Source of the DNA: Myxococcota bacterium
GTDB lineage: Bacteria; Myxococcota_A; UBA9160; UBA4427
Assembly (NCBI GenBank): GCA_028278345.1
Contig: JANQEL010000270.1
Location: 1-60,195, forward strand
Reading direction: 5' to 3'
Length of the DNA stretch: 60,195 bases
The notes below the pieces were generated by a model. The model saw only the letters and a program-made list of their open reading frames with translations, was not told the origin of the DNA and did not search any database. This document shows, piece after piece, positions 1-9,237 of the stretch; position 1 is the stretch's first letter; each line of letters begins with the position of its first letter. A program made the position numbers and the translations under genes.

Positions 1-1
1 C

Positions 2-532
2 GTACGTCAGGGCAATCGCGACCCCTGGATGTCACCCCACGGCTGCTTCCGAACCCGCGGCGACGACGAGTGGATCTCGATCGCCTGCGAAGACGAAGCG
101 GGTTGGCAGGCGCTGTGCGAAGAACTCTCGCCCGAGCTCGCCGACGACCCGCGCTTCGCGAGCCTCGAGCTTCGAAAGCGCAACGAAGCCGAACTCGAGG
201 AGGCGATCACCCACCTCACGAGCGAGCGCGAGCGTTGGGAGTTGACGCGTGCGCTGCAGGGTCGAGGCGTCGCGGCCTTCCCGGCGCAGACTCCGCAGGA
301 CCTCGCGAGCGATCCCCAACTCGAAGCGCGCCATTTCTTCGAGCGCCTGCCGCATCCCGAGGTCGGAGAGCAGGCGCATGCCGGGATTCCCTTTCTCTTG
401 CGCCATCGCGAAAATGGCGTCCGCTTCGCGGCCCCGGCGCTTGGGGCCGACACCGAAGCCGTGCTGAGTGACGTGCTCGGTTATTCACACGAGCAGGTCC
501 AGAAGCTGCGCGAATCGAAGGTGCTCTACTAG
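2..532 (+). CDS. CaiB/BaiF family III CoA transferase, C-terminal part
   Basis: Family III CoA transferases move CoA between an acyl-CoA and a free acid through an aspartyl-CoA thioester. The frame is open from the first bases of the window, so the N-terminal half with the catalytic Asp lies outside. Visible are the family segment NRDPWMSPHG, a helical stretch (LRKRNEAELEEAI) and the late block RGVAAFPAQ...DPQLEARHFF, which in this family forms part of the small domain. The protein ends VLY just before a convergent P450 gene. The substrate cannot be told from this fragment; the surrounding acyl-CoA and P450 genes suggest a lipid-type acid. Confidence 0.85.
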   Translation, partial: VRQGNRDPWMSPHGCFRTRGDDEWISIACEDEAGWQALCEELSPELADDPRFASLELRKRNEAELEEAITHLTSERERWELTRALQGRGVAAFPAQTPQDLASDPQLEARHFFERLPHPEVGEQAHAGIPFLLRHRENGVRFAAPALGADTEAVLSDVLGYSHEQVQKLRESKVLY

Positions 533-548
533 AGCTGGCGCATCGGGC

Positions 549-1787
549 TCAGCGGCCGTCGCCGAAGTCCACCGGGCACGACTTGTTGCGCTCGAAGGTG
601 CCGAGGCTCTCGGTTTCGATCAGCTCCTTCACCACGTGAGCGCCGGGCGGCAGGAAGTCGAGGGCCGCGTCCATGATGGCGCCGAGTTCGGCCTTCGCGA
701 GGTTGGCGCCGAGGCAGTAGTGCTGGCCGCGCCCGAAGACGAGAATGCCGCTGTTGTCGCGATCGATGTCGAAGGTGTCGGGATCGTCGTAGACCGAAGG
801 GTCGCGATTCGCCCCTCCCCCGCTCAGCATCAGCGCCTGCCCCTTCTGGATCTTGCGGCCGTGGTACTCGAAATCGTCGAGGGCGTAGCGCTGGGTTCCG
901 CCGAGGCCTCCGAACGCGAAGCGCAGGCATTCGAGGACGGCCTGCGGAACCAGGGAGCGATTGGCCCGCACTCGCTCGAGGGTTTCGGGATGATCGAGCA
1001 GGGTCGTGATGCAGAGGGTCCCGCCGCTGGTGGTCGTCTCGGTTCCCGCGGCGAGCATCGCACTCACCTGCGCCACGATGCTCTCCTCGTCGAGCTGGAA
1101 GTCGCCATCTTTCGCGGTGAGCAGGTAACTGATGAGATCATCCTTCGGTTCGCGCTTGCGCGCTTCGACGGTCTCCCGCACCCAGGCCGAGAGCTGCACG
1201 TAGTTCTCGTCCGCCCGCTCGCGCACCTCTTCGTCGACGTAGTTGAAGAAGCCGCGGATCACCTCCTGGGCGAGCTGACTGAAGCGTCGGTCGTCGACGC
1301 CGGGCGCGGCGACACCGGTGATGTGGCCCACCACGACGACCGGGATGGGGGTGGTGAACTCGCCCATCAGGTCGACGATGCCCGTGCGTCCGTGCAGGGG
1401 CTTTGCGAAGTGATCGACCACCTCCTTGATCTTCTGGTCGATGGTGCTCACGCCACGCGGCGTGAGCCCGCCGCCGATCAGGCGGCGTTGCATCGCCTGC
1501 GTCTTGCGGTCGAGGGCCATCAGCCCGTAGTCGTCGACCCAGCGAAAGAGCGATCCCTCTTTCGGTCGCTGGTAGTACTTCCAGACGCGACGGTCGCCAG
1601 TCACACGGGGATCGTTGAAGAGCTCGTAGACGTCGTCGTATCGGGTGACGAGCCAGCAGTCCATCTGCTCGACGTAGTGGACGGGGTCCTCTTCGCGGAG
1701 CCGGTTGAGCAAGGCCCACGGGCTCTTCTTGAGCTCGGGCGAGTCGAAGCGGAAGTCGAGCGAGCCTTCGGTGGCTGCGGCGGTCAT
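549..1787 (-). CDS. Cytochrome P450 (412 aa)
   Basis: Soluble bacterial class P450, a haem-thiolate monooxygenase that needs a ferredoxin and reductase, neither of which is encoded nearby. The I-helix oxygen-activation motif AAGTETTTS, the K-helix ExxR (ECLR) and the haem loop FGRGQHYCLGA with Cys358 as thiolate ligand are all present, and the length is normal. The ATG at 1787 gives the usual N-terminus, with GAGACCCC just upstream instead of a strong Shine-Dalgarno sequence. It is divergent from hemN, a haem-biosynthesis gene, across 177 bp. Substrate unknown. Confidence 0.93.
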   Translation of the reverse strand: MTAAATEGSLDFRFDSPELKKSPWALLNRLREEDPVHYVEQMDCWLVTRYDDVYELFNDPRVTGDRRVWKYYQRPKEGSLFRWVDDYGLMALDRKTQAMQRRLIGGGLTPRGVSTIDQKIKEVVDHFAKPLHGRTGIVDLMGEFTTPIPVVVVGHITGVAAPGVDDRRFSQLAQEVIRGFFNYVDEEVRERADENYVQLSAWVRETVEARKREPKDDLISYLLTAKDGDFQLDEESIVAQVSAMLAAGTETTTSGGTLCITTLLDHPETLERVRANRSLVPQAVLECLRFAFGGLGGTQRYALDDFEYHGRKIQKGQALMLSGGGANRDPSVYDDPDTFDIDRDNSGILVFGRGQHYCLGANLAKAELGAIMDAALDFLPPGAHVVKELIETESLGTFERNKSCPVDFGDGR

Positions 1788-1826
1788 CGGGGTCTCCCGT
1801 CGGTGGGGCAGAAATACACAGCGATA

Positions 1827-1850
1827 TAACGTTACATTCTAGTATACGTT
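1827..1850. promoter_or_regulatory. Possible operator: paired AACGT elements upstream of the P450
   Basis: An AT-rich patch in the 177-bp divergent P450/hemN intergenic region. It holds TAACGTTA (1827-1834, itself a palindrome) and GTATACGTT (1842-1850). Read in opposite directions these are AACGTTAC and AACGTATAC, so they look like two related half-sites facing each other. The rest of the gap (1788-1826 and 1851-1964) shows nothing else. The arms are imperfect and no adjacent regulator gene is present, so this is only a candidate. Confidence 0.3.
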
Positions 1851-1964
1851 TGGCTGATTCAAAGCCTGAAGTCGAATTCAGCGGCCCGAGGCCCCGAAAA
1901 CCGTCAGAATCTGCCGGTGTTCACCCGGGCGCGCTGCTCGCCCCGGACAACCCGAGCCAACCCC

Positions 1965-3395
1965 ATGTCGACCGCCGACCCCCAGACCGACCACGACCCG
2001 ACGGCCCCGCCCGACTTCGATCGGCTGACCGCCCTGCTTCCCCGCTACGAACTCGCCGGGCCGCGATACACCAGCTATCCGACAGCGCCGGTGTGGAGCG
2101 ACGACTTCGGGCCGAGTGACTTCGCGGCGGCTCTCGCCCGCGCCCAGGCGCCGGCCGACGCCGGGTTCGCGATGTACATCCACATCCCCTTCTGCCGCGA
2201 GTTGTGCCACTACTGCGCGTGCAATCGGGTGATCACGAAGAGCGAGGTGCTGCCCGAGCGCTACCTCGAAGCGATCGGCCGCGAGATCGAGGCGATCGCC
2301 GGTCACCTGCCCACGGACATGCGCCTCGGCGAGCTCCACCTCGGCGGGGGCACACCGACGCATCTCGATCCGAAGCAGATCGAAACGCTGATGGGCTTCG
2401 TCGACGCTTCGTTCGAGCGCGCGACGGATGCGGAGTTCTCGATCGAGGTCGATCCGCGTGTCACGACCGAAGATCATATCGACACGCTGCACGCCCGGGG
2501 CTTCCGCCGGATTTCGCTCGGGGTGCAGGACTTCGACCCGAAGGTCCAGCAGGCCGTCCACCGCATCCAACCCCCCGAGCAGGTCGCGGCGCTCACCGAC
2601 TACGCGCGCAAGCGCGATTTCGAGAGCGTGAACTTCGACCTGATCTACGGCCTGCCCCACCAGACGGTCGAGAGCTTCGACGCGACCCTCGATCACGTCT
2701 TCGACTTCGAACCCGATCGCGTGGCCCTCTACTCCTACGCCCACGTCACCTGGATCGCGAAACAGCAGCGCGGCTTCGAGCGGATGGATCTGCCGAGCGG
2801 CGACGAGAAGCTCCGCATCATGCTCCACGCGATGCGCCGCTTCATCGACAAGGGCTACGTCCACATCGGTATGGATCACTTTGCGAAGCGCGAGGATTCG
2901 CTTGCGGTCGCTGCGGCGCGGGGAGAACTCCACCGCAACTTCATGGGCTACATGACCCGGCCGCCCGGCGACCTGGTGGCCCTCGGCCCGAGTGCCATCA
3001 GCAAGGTGGGTGGTTGCTACGCCCAGTCGTTGCGCGGCTTCGACGAATGGGAGACGGCGGTGCTCGACCACGGGCTCGCGACCTTCCGTGGACACACCCT
3101 GAGCGCGGACGACGAACGGCGCGCCTGGGTGATCGAGGAGATCATGTGCGGGGCCGCCGTCGACGCGGGCGAATACCGCGCGCGCTTCGGCAGCGAGTTC
3201 AAGCGGGACTTCGCATCCGAACTCGAAGACACCACGGAATTCGTCGAGGACGAACTCCTCCGGGTCGGCGAAGACGGGAGCCTCACGGCGACGCCCACGG
3301 GCAGCATGCTGCTGCGCAACCTCGCCATGTGCTTCGACGCCTACCTGCCCGGCCAGAACGCCGAGGCGGGGCCGAAGTTCAGCAAGACCATCTAG
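1965..3395 (+). CDS. hemN: Oxygen-independent coproporphyrinogen III oxidase
   Basis: Radical-SAM enzyme that oxidatively decarboxylates coproporphyrinogen III to protoporphyrinogen IX in haem synthesis without O2. The cluster motif is C77-x3-C81-x2-C84-x-C86 in HIPFCRELCHYCAC, the arrangement found in true HemN rather than in HemW-like proteins. GGGTPT (SAM-binding) follows, and RYTSYPT near the N-terminus is also HemN-typical. At 476 aa it is full length. An in-frame ATG at 1917 would add 16 residues of low-complexity sequence, so ATG 1965 is preferred. Its stop shares the CTAG at 3392-3395 with the convergent amidohydrolase. Confidence 0.93.
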   Translation: MSTADPQTDHDPTAPPDFDRLTALLPRYELAGPRYTSYPTAPVWSDDFGPSDFAAALARAQAPADAGFAMYIHIPFCRELCHYCACNRVITKSEVLPERYLEAIGREIEAIAGHLPTDMRLGELHLGGGTPTHLDPKQIETLMGFVDASFERATDAEFSIEVDPRVTTEDHIDTLHARGFRRISLGVQDFDPKVQQAVHRIQPPEQVAALTDYARKRDFESVNFDLIYGLPHQTVESFDATLDHVFDFEPDRVALYSYAHVTWIAKQQRGFERMDLPSGDEKLRIMLHAMRRFIDKGYVHIGMDHFAKREDSLAVAAARGELHRNFMGYMTRPPGDLVALGPSAISKVGGCYAQSLRGFDEWETAVLDHGLATFRGHTLSADDERRAWVIEEIMCGAAVDAGEYRARFGSEFKRDFASELEDTTEFVEDELLRVGEDGSLTATPTGSMLLRNLAMCFDAYLPGQNAEAGPKFSKTI

Positions 3396-4207
3396 AGATC
3401 GAAGACCCGCTTCGTGTTCTCGGCGAGGAAGAGGCCCTTCGTCTCCTCGTCGAGGCCGAGATCATCGAGCCCCGCGAGCGCCTTGGCGTGGGGGATCATC
3501 GGGAAGTTGGTTCCGAAGAGCACCTTCTTCTTGCCGTTGTGCTTCATGTAGTCGACGAGCTGCGCGGGATAGCGCCGCACCGTGTAGGCGGAGGTGTCGA
3601 TGTAGAAGTTCTCGTGTTTGGTCGCGACGGCGATCGCCTCTTCGGTCCACGGATAGCCGATGTGGCCGCCCACGATCGTGAGTTCGGGGAAGTCGAGGGC
3701 CACCTGATCGAGGTAAATCGGGCGCCCCACCTCGGAAGGCATGAGGGGGCCGGTGTGCCCGATCTGCGTACAAAAGGGAACACCGAGCTGACAACAGGCG
3801 ACGTAGACGGGGTAGTAGCGGCGGTCGGTGGGCGGGGCTTCCCATAGCCAGGGCAGTACGCGAATCGCCTTGAAGCCGAGCTCTTCGACGCAGCGCCGCA
3901 CTTCGGTCACGGCTTCCATCGGACGCGAGATGTCGACCGAACCGACGCCGACCAGGCGACCGCCCGACTCGGCCACGAAGGACGCGACCTCGTCGTTCGA
4001 GATCATCACGTTGCGCGGAGCCACCCACGCGCTGATCAGCGACGTCGAAACGCCGCCGGCGTCCATCGCGCCGAGGGTCAGCGCGAGGGGGATCTCGGCG
4101 TTCGGATCGGGCTGCTCCTCGCGATTCCATCGCCGCAGCGAAGCGAAGATCGGGTCGGCGATGTGGCGCGGGGTCGGATGCTGACACCAGGCGTCGATGA
4201 TTTCCAA
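3392..4207 (-). CDS. Amidohydrolase family protein (amidohydrolase-2 / ACMSD type)
   Basis: A 271-aa TIM-barrel hydrolase or decarboxylase of the group that includes ACMSD. Features seen: N-terminal MEIIDAWCQHPTP, in place of the usual HxH metal motif (only one His is near this position), TQIGHTGPL with a metal-ligand type His, VGGHIGYPW, and the C-terminal FGTNFPMIP, where the family often has a catalytic Asp (GSDxP) and here has Asn. The altered first and last ligand motifs make metal use uncertain. The gene is short for the family (usually 280-350 aa). It lies 28 bp downstream of the ATP-grasp gene on the same strand. Confidence 0.8.
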   Translation of the reverse strand: MEIIDAWCQHPTPRHIADPIFASLRRWNREEQPDPNAEIPLALTLGAMDAGGVSTSLISAWVAPRNVMISNDEVASFVAESGGRLVGVGSVDISRPMEAVTEVRRCVEELGFKAIRVLPWLWEAPPTDRRYYPVYVACCQLGVPFCTQIGHTGPLMPSEVGRPIYLDQVALDFPELTIVGGHIGYPWTEEAIAVATKHENFYIDTSAYTVRRYPAQLVDYMKHNGKKKVLFGTNFPMIPHAKALAGLDDLGLDEETKGLFLAENTKRVFDL

Positions 4208-4235
4208 GGGTCTACTCCTGCGAATGGATGTCGCT

Positions 4236-5228
4236 TCAGCGGGCGCGGCGCCGGCCGCGGCGTGCCTTGCGGCCGCGTGCGATGCCCACCTCGATCAATT
4301 GTCGCGTAAAGCCCTCGTGCCCGGCCGGGTCGAAGGAGAGACAGAAGTCGGCGCCACCCCAATCCTTCTCTTCGAAGTAGATCCCCGGCATCGGGTTGAT
4401 CTCGAGGGTGTGGGGGATGCCCGCGGCGTCGACGCGCACATCCGTCCGCGCGAAGCCCGTGCCACCGAGTTCGAGGAAGAAGCGCGTGGCCTCGTCGCGC
4501 AGTTGGGCGTCGAGCTCGGGATCCGCGACCGGCGCCGCCTGCAGGCCCGCGTGTTCGAACCACTTGAGTTTTTCATGTTTGAAGGTCTCGCCCTTCGGAA
4601 AGGTGTACTGCACGGGCGTGTAGGTCGTAGGCCACTTCGGCTTGCCCGGTGTCTCTGCGACCAGCACGGTGCACTCGTCCCCCTCGATGAACTCCTCGAC
4701 CAGCGCCGCCTTGTGTCGCGAGAGCATCTTGCGGACCTGCCTGCGCAGGCCGGCCTCCGTCTGCACGCGCGACTGGCGGCTCAGGTCGACGCTCGCGTAG
4801 CCCGCGTAGTTCTTCACGATGATGGGGAAGCGAAGCTTCTCGAGCGCCTTCTCGATCTCTCGCTCGTCGCGCACCACCACGTCCTTCGGCGCGACGATCC
4901 CAGCACGCTTGCACGCGTCCTTCATCTGCCGCCGGGTGGGATCGAAGAAAGAGGCGGTGACGCCCGTGAACGGCGCGCCGTGCTTTTCGAGGGTGCGCAC
5001 GACCTCGTAGCCCGGAAAGCTCTTGCCATCGCCGTCGCAGAGGTTGAAGAAGACATCGAAATCCTGGGCGATCAGCTGCTCAACGCGCCGGACGGCGCTA
5101 CGGCCCGCTTCGAGGGTCTCGAGCTGCCATTCCGCCTCGGGGATGAACGGCCGCGGGTCGCAGGGATAGTCGTCTTCCGGAAACGGCTCGGTGTCGAGTT
5201 CCTGATAGGTGAGCAGGCAGATTCGCAA
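4236..5228 (-). CDS. ATP-grasp ligase, D-Ala-D-Ala-ligase-like
   Basis: ATP-grasp enzymes join a carboxylate to an amine or thiol through an acyl-phosphate. The 330-aa protein shows the central ATP-grasp lysine region (FPIIVKNYAGYASVDLS), the nucleotide-hinge segment (ALVEEFIEGDECTV) and the metal/phosphate motif LEINPMPGIYF, which matches the ExNxxPG of D-Ala-D-Ala ligases. The C-terminal tail is very basic (GRKARRGRRRAR). No mur or ddl neighbours are present, so a peptidoglycan role is not supported; such ligases also make small peptides or modify peptides. It is divergent from the SprT-DUF2786 gene and may be cotranscribed with the amidohydrolase. Confidence 0.8.
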   Translation of the reverse strand: MRICLLTYQELDTEPFPEDDYPCDPRPFIPEAEWQLETLEAGRSAVRRVEQLIAQDFDVFFNLCDGDGKSFPGYEVVRTLEKHGAPFTGVTASFFDPTRRQMKDACKRAGIVAPKDVVVRDEREIEKALEKLRFPIIVKNYAGYASVDLSRQSRVQTEAGLRRQVRKMLSRHKAALVEEFIEGDECTVLVAETPGKPKWPTTYTPVQYTFPKGETFKHEKLKWFEHAGLQAAPVADPELDAQLRDEATRFFLELGGTGFARTDVRVDAAGIPHTLEINPMPGIYFEEKDWGGADFCLSFDPAGHEGFTRQLIEVGIARGRKARRGRRRAR

Positions 5229-5303
5229 GTCGGAAAACTACCCGACCTCGTTTACAATCGCGCCCGAATCGACTCGCTCACAGGACAGGGGGGCCTGCGA
5301 ACC

Positions 5304-6410
5304 TTGCGCGTTTTCTCGGCCAGCATCGAAGCCTTTCTCACCAAGCTCGACGCGATGACGCGAACGTTGTTGCGCGAAGAGTTCGACGTGAAAGTGGGGC
5401 GGACGCGTTTCGAAACGCGTGACGGATGGACCTGGCCGATCCGATTGGTGGCGATCGACGACCGGGAGCGTCTCGGTTACTTCGACGCGGACGCCTGCAC
5501 GATCGCGATCCACAAGCGCCTGATGTACACGGCGAAGGATCGCGTGCTGAAGGATCTGTTGCGCCACGAGCTGGCGCACTACTTCACCTGGATCGCGCAT
5601 CAGGATGGAAGCCCGGATCCCCGCGCCCACGGGCCGCAGTTCCAGGCGATCTGCGAGCGCTACCGGCTCCCCGAAGCTGCGCGACGCGCGAGTTGCGACA
5701 TCGCAGAAGAGAACGACGCCATCGAGGGCGAACTCGCCAACGAAGCCGTGATCTCGCGCGTTCAACGCCTGCTGGCGCTGGCCGAGAGCGACAACGAGCA
5801 CGAAGCCGAACTCGCGCTGCTGCGAGCGAACGATCTGGTGGTCCGGCACAACCTCGACGCGGCGATCGCGATGGGGGGCGCGGGCCGGGGCGACGAGGTC
5901 GAGTACTGCGTACAGGTGGTGATCCCCTGCCGGCGCAGCAGCCCGCGCGTGAGCGCGATCGCCGACATCCTCTGCGAGTTCTTCGTCTATCCCGTGCAGA
6001 CACGCGAGGGGCTCGAGGTGACCGGCACGCGCGCGAACGTCGAGCAGGCGCGCTACATCGCCGAAGTGCTCGACCGGGCGCTACGCGCCTCCTGGAAGCG
6101 CACACGCGCAGAGAATCGCGGCGTGCGCCTGCGCGAGAAGCCATTCATGGAAGCCGCCGCCGAGGCCTACATCGAGAAGCTCCGACGCGCGAAATCGCGA
6201 CACACCCCGAGTGAGCAGCGCGCCCTCGCCCTGCTCGAGAAGGAGCTCGAGTGGGCCGGGAACGGCATCCAGGGGGGCGGCGTTCGCACCGCGACGAGCT
6301 GGTACGAGACGTGCGACGTCTCCACCTCCCACGGTGCGAAGGCCGGCGCAGAACTCGAGATCCAGCGCGGGGTCGCCGCGAGCGATCCGCTGCGATTGAT
6401 CGGGAAGTAG
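5304..6410 (+). CDS. SprT-like zincin fused to DUF2786
   Basis: The N-terminal half holds a SprT-like metalloprotease motif, LLRHELAHYF (HExxH variant HELAH), with a downstream HGPQF that fits the third-ligand region of SprT proteins. Around residue 150 a DUF2786 domain begins (RVQRLLALAESDNEHEAELA), followed by a helical C-terminal region. The TTG at 5304 keeps the amphipathic SASIEAFLTKLDAMT helix and has a G-rich stretch 10-18 bp upstream; ATG 5355 is the alternative and would give 351 aa. SprT-like proteins cleave DNA-protein crosslinks in eukaryotes; the role of this SprT-DUF2786 combination is not known to me. Confidence 0.75.
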   Translation: MRVFSASIEAFLTKLDAMTRTLLREEFDVKVGRTRFETRDGWTWPIRLVAIDDRERLGYFDADACTIAIHKRLMYTAKDRVLKDLLRHELAHYFTWIAHQDGSPDPRAHGPQFQAICERYRLPEAARRASCDIAEENDAIEGELANEAVISRVQRLLALAESDNEHEAELALLRANDLVVRHNLDAAIAMGGAGRGDEVEYCVQVVIPCRRSSPRVSAIADILCEFFVYPVQTREGLEVTGTRANVEQARYIAEVLDRALRASWKRTRAENRGVRLREKPFMEAAAEAYIEKLRRAKSRHTPSEQRALALLEKELEWAGNGIQGGGVRTATSWYETCDVSTSHGAKAGAELEIQRGVAASDPLRLIGK

Positions 6411-6416
6411 CCGGAT

Positions 6417-7499
6417 CTACGACTCGATATCGATCTCGTCGCTCCCGGCGGGCAGGCGGAAGATCATCCCATCTTCGCCGAGCATCACGTCGACGTCCTC
6501 GACATCGACCTCGCGCATGAACAACCAGTTGCGCACCGCCCCGGGCAGGGGAGGCACGATGTGGGTGAAGACAAGGGTGTCGACCCCGGCGCGCTCCGCG
6601 GCTTCGGCCGCCTCCCCGGGGCTCGTGTGGTAGTCGAGTACGTCAGCCGCGAGCCGCTGTTGGCGCGGGTAACCGGATTCACCAACCCGATCACTGACCT
6701 GTCTGATCAGGCTCTTGAGCAAGACCTCGTGGAGCAGCAGGTCTGCGTCCTTCGAGTTGACGACGACGCTATCCGAGACGTCGGTATCGCCGCTGATGAC
6801 CACCGAGCGCCCCCTGTAGTCGAAGCGGTAGCCGACCGCGGGAGCGACGGGTTCGTGGTCGACCCCGAAGGCGGTCACGACGAGGTCGCCGTCTTCGAGG
6901 ATTCTGGAACCGGGCCCGTTCGCCGAGGGAACCGTGTGTACGACCCACTCGGTGCCCGACGGCGGCAGCAGATCGGCGCCGTGGTGTTCGATCCGGTAGC
7001 CATCGTCGAGGCGGTACGCGTCGCGGAAGCCGCCCACGACCTGCTCGACCCCTTCGGGTCCGTAGAAGTCGAGGGCTTGGCTGCGACCCGCGACCCAGCT
7101 CTGCATCGCCCACTCTCCCAACTCACCGATGTGGTCGGAATGGAAGTGCGTGAGGAAGATGCCCGCGAGCTTCTCGCGCGGCATGCCCGCGAGTTGAGCG
7201 ACCTCCTGGCTGCCGGGGCCGACGTCCACCACGTAGGCCTTGCCACCGGCGAAGACCATCGTACAGGCCGCCGCCGCATCGGGGTCGGCGAGCGGTGAGC
7301 CGGTGCCGCAGAGAAATACGGAGAGCGCGTCGTCGGTGAGGAGATCCTGCCGACCGGCCGAGATCTGCCGCGCGACGGCCGCGTCGACCATGCGACTGAT
7401 CATGGATTCGCAGCCGAGGGCGGTCGAGAGCAGCAGCGCGACCAGGAGCGTCGTCGCGCGACGGTCGGTCGATCCGAGAGAGGGTTGAATCCGAGTCAT
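6417..7499 (-). CDS. MBL-fold metallohydrolase, probable lipoprotein
   Basis: A zinc-dependent metallo-beta-lactamase-fold hydrolase related to the RNase Z/arylsulfatase-like branch. The N-terminus has a charged start, a hydrophobic stretch (TLLVALLLSTAL) and GC at the end, resembling a loose lipobox (TALGC), so membrane anchoring is likely. Metal motifs are THFHSDHIGE, SGDTDVSD (bridging Asp) and FTHIVPPL (last His). At 360 aa it is complete. The next gene on the same strand upstream is the sulfatase, 42 bp away, so the two may form one transcript. Substrate unknown. Confidence 0.87.
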   Translation of the reverse strand: MTRIQPSLGSTDRRATTLLVALLLSTALGCESMISRMVDAAVARQISAGRQDLLTDDALSVFLCGTGSPLADPDAAAACTMVFAGGKAYVVDVGPGSQEVAQLAGMPREKLAGIFLTHFHSDHIGELGEWAMQSWVAGRSQALDFYGPEGVEQVVGGFRDAYRLDDGYRIEHHGADLLPPSGTEWVVHTVPSANGPGSRILEDGDLVVTAFGVDHEPVAPAVGYRFDYRGRSVVISGDTDVSDSVVVNSKDADLLLHEVLLKSLIRQVSDRVGESGYPRQQRLAADVLDYHTSPGEAAEAAERAGVDTLVFTHIVPPLPGAVRNWLFMREVDVEDVDVMLGEDGMIFRLPAGSDEIDIES

Positions 7500-7541
7500 G
7501 TCGTCCTTTCGATATGCGCGTCTGCGCGGGCCGGGCGCAAG

Positions 7542-9194
7542 TCAATTCGACCAGTAGATGTACTCGTCGTCGGGCGAATCTGAATGGGTCAGATCCTTGT
7601 CGATGTTGACTGCCATCGAAACGCGCGCGGGCCAGGCGGGTGGAGCCTGCTCGGCGTTGTGCGCAGCGAGCGCGGCCCGAAGCTCGGCGAGCTTCTCAGG
7701 CTTCTCCTTCGAGAGATCGCGCTGCTCGGTCGGGTCGGCGCTCATGTCGAAGAGCCACTCGCGGCCGGGGGGATCGCTCACGTTGAGCTTCCAGCCATCC
7801 ACCAGCGCCGTCTGCGAAGTTCCACTGCGCCAGAAGAGTGCGCGATGCGGGACCCCCTGTGCCTCCCCTGTGACGTAGGGCACGAGATCGACGCCGTCGA
7901 CCTTGCGATCCGTCGGGAGCGATGCACCGCCGGCCGCCGCGGCTGTCGCGTAGAGATCGAAGTGATGAACCGGCGCCGCCAGTTCGCTGCCCGCCGGGAT
8001 GCGCGCCGGCCACTTCGCGTAGAAGGGAACGTGGATGCCCCCCTCGAAGAGGGAGATCTTCCAGCCGCGGAACGGCCGATTCACCCCGGGCAGACCGATG
8101 TAGTGCGCGCCACCGTTGTCGGAGGTGAACATCACCAGCGTGTTGTCTTCGAGTCCGTTGCGTTCGAGGGCGTCGAGCACCTGGCCGACCCCGCGATCGA
8201 GGCTGCGAATCATCGCCCCGTATACGCGTTCGCGATGGCTCTCGATGTGGGAGAGCGCGTCGTAGTCCTCGCGCGTGGCCTGCAGCGGAGTGTGGGGCGC
8301 CCAGTGCGCGAGGTACAGGAAGAAGGGACGATCCCTGTTGGCCTCGATCACCTTCACCGCTTCGTCGGTGTAGTAGTCGGTGAGATAGCCCGGGGGTTCG
8401 AATGCCGACTCGCCGTTGAACTGTGCCGCGAACCGCAGAGCCGCCCAGAGGAAGCGATCGATCGGATCGAAGCTCTGCTTCGAATTGACGACGTCGGGAT
8501 GGTCTTCGGGCAGGTACAACCCACTCGTCATCAGCAGGCTGTCCTCGAAGCCCTGCTCGTGGGCCCCCATCCCATTGGTTCGCCCGAGATGCCACTTGCC
8601 GATGTGCGCGGTGTAGTAGCCCTGCTCGGCGAGCAGCTCGGCGATGGTGACCTCGGAAGGGGGCATGCCCATGTCTTCGTAGGGCACACTCTCGGCATCG
8701 TCGTAGATGATCACGTCGCGCAGGCGTCCCGATGAGTTCGAGATCATGGGAGTGACCGTCATCATCGCGGGCGGCGTCGGCGTGAACTCGAAGCCGAAGC
8801 GCGTGCCGTAGCGACCCGACATCAGCGCCGCGCGCGAAGGCGCGCAGGTGCCGTTCGCCGCGTAGCCGTTGCTGAAGTGCACGCCTTCGGCCGCGATCGA
8901 ATCGATGTGGGGCGTCGGAACGCTGCCACCCGCCACGCCACCGCCCGCGAAGGTAACGTCGTTCCAACCGAGATCATCCGCCAGGATCAATACGATGTTG
9001 GGTGGACGCTCTGCGGGCGCCCTCCCCTGCGGATCGCTGCCCGACGACCACGTGATCTCGCGCGTCGGCTCGACGGACAGGGTTCGCGCCATCATCTGCT
9101 TGACGAGAGCGAGAGCGATCTCGATCCGGTTGACATATGCGAGCAGCCCCAGAACGAGGACGGCTGCGGCTCCCCACTTCACCCACGAACTCAT
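7542..9194 (-). CDS. Formylglycine-dependent sulfatase, membrane-anchored
   Basis: Sulfatases hydrolyse sulfate esters with a formylglycine made from Cys or Ser. Here the signature is C117-A-P-S-R-AALMSGRYG, the Cys type that needs a formylglycine-generating enzyme, not seen in this window. ADDLGWND near residue 70 supplies the paired metal-binding Asp residues, and TSDNGG supplies further ligands. The first 25 residues from MSSWVKW form a single hydrophobic signal anchor, placing the enzyme in the periplasm. Start ATG 9194 is preferred over the longer frame (to 9335) because GGGGGTGA precedes it and the extension would run through the palindrome at 9238-9262. Confidence 0.92.
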   Translation of the reverse strand: MSSWVKWGAAAVLVLGLLAYVNRIEIALALVKQMMARTLSVEPTREITWSSGSDPQGRAPAERPPNIVLILADDLGWNDVTFAGGGVAGGSVPTPHIDSIAAEGVHFSNGYAANGTCAPSRAALMSGRYGTRFGFEFTPTPPAMMTVTPMISNSSGRLRDVIIYDDAESVPYEDMGMPPSEVTIAELLAEQGYYTAHIGKWHLGRTNGMGAHEQGFEDSLLMTSGLYLPEDHPDVVNSKQSFDPIDRFLWAALRFAAQFNGESAFEPPGYLTDYYTDEAVKVIEANRDRPFFLYLAHWAPHTPLQATREDYDALSHIESHRERVYGAMIRSLDRGVGQVLDALERNGLEDNTLVMFTSDNGGAHYIGLPGVNRPFRGWKISLFEGGIHVPFYAKWPARIPAGSELAAPVHHFDLYATAAAAGGASLPTDRKVDGVDLVPYVTGEAQGVPHRALFWRSGTSQTALVDGWKLNVSDPPGREWLFDMSADPTEQRDLSKEKPEKLAELRAALAAHNAEQAPPAWPARVSMAVNIDKDLTHSDSPDDEYIYWSN

Positions 9195-9237
9195 GCGAAT
9201 CACCCCCGGGTCGGGGTGACGCCATCCCCGCCCTGCT

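Noticed and set aside
468..1829. 453-aa plus-strand open frame opposite the first P450
   Set aside because: The P450 on the other strand has all haem motifs; this frame has none and is a shadow.
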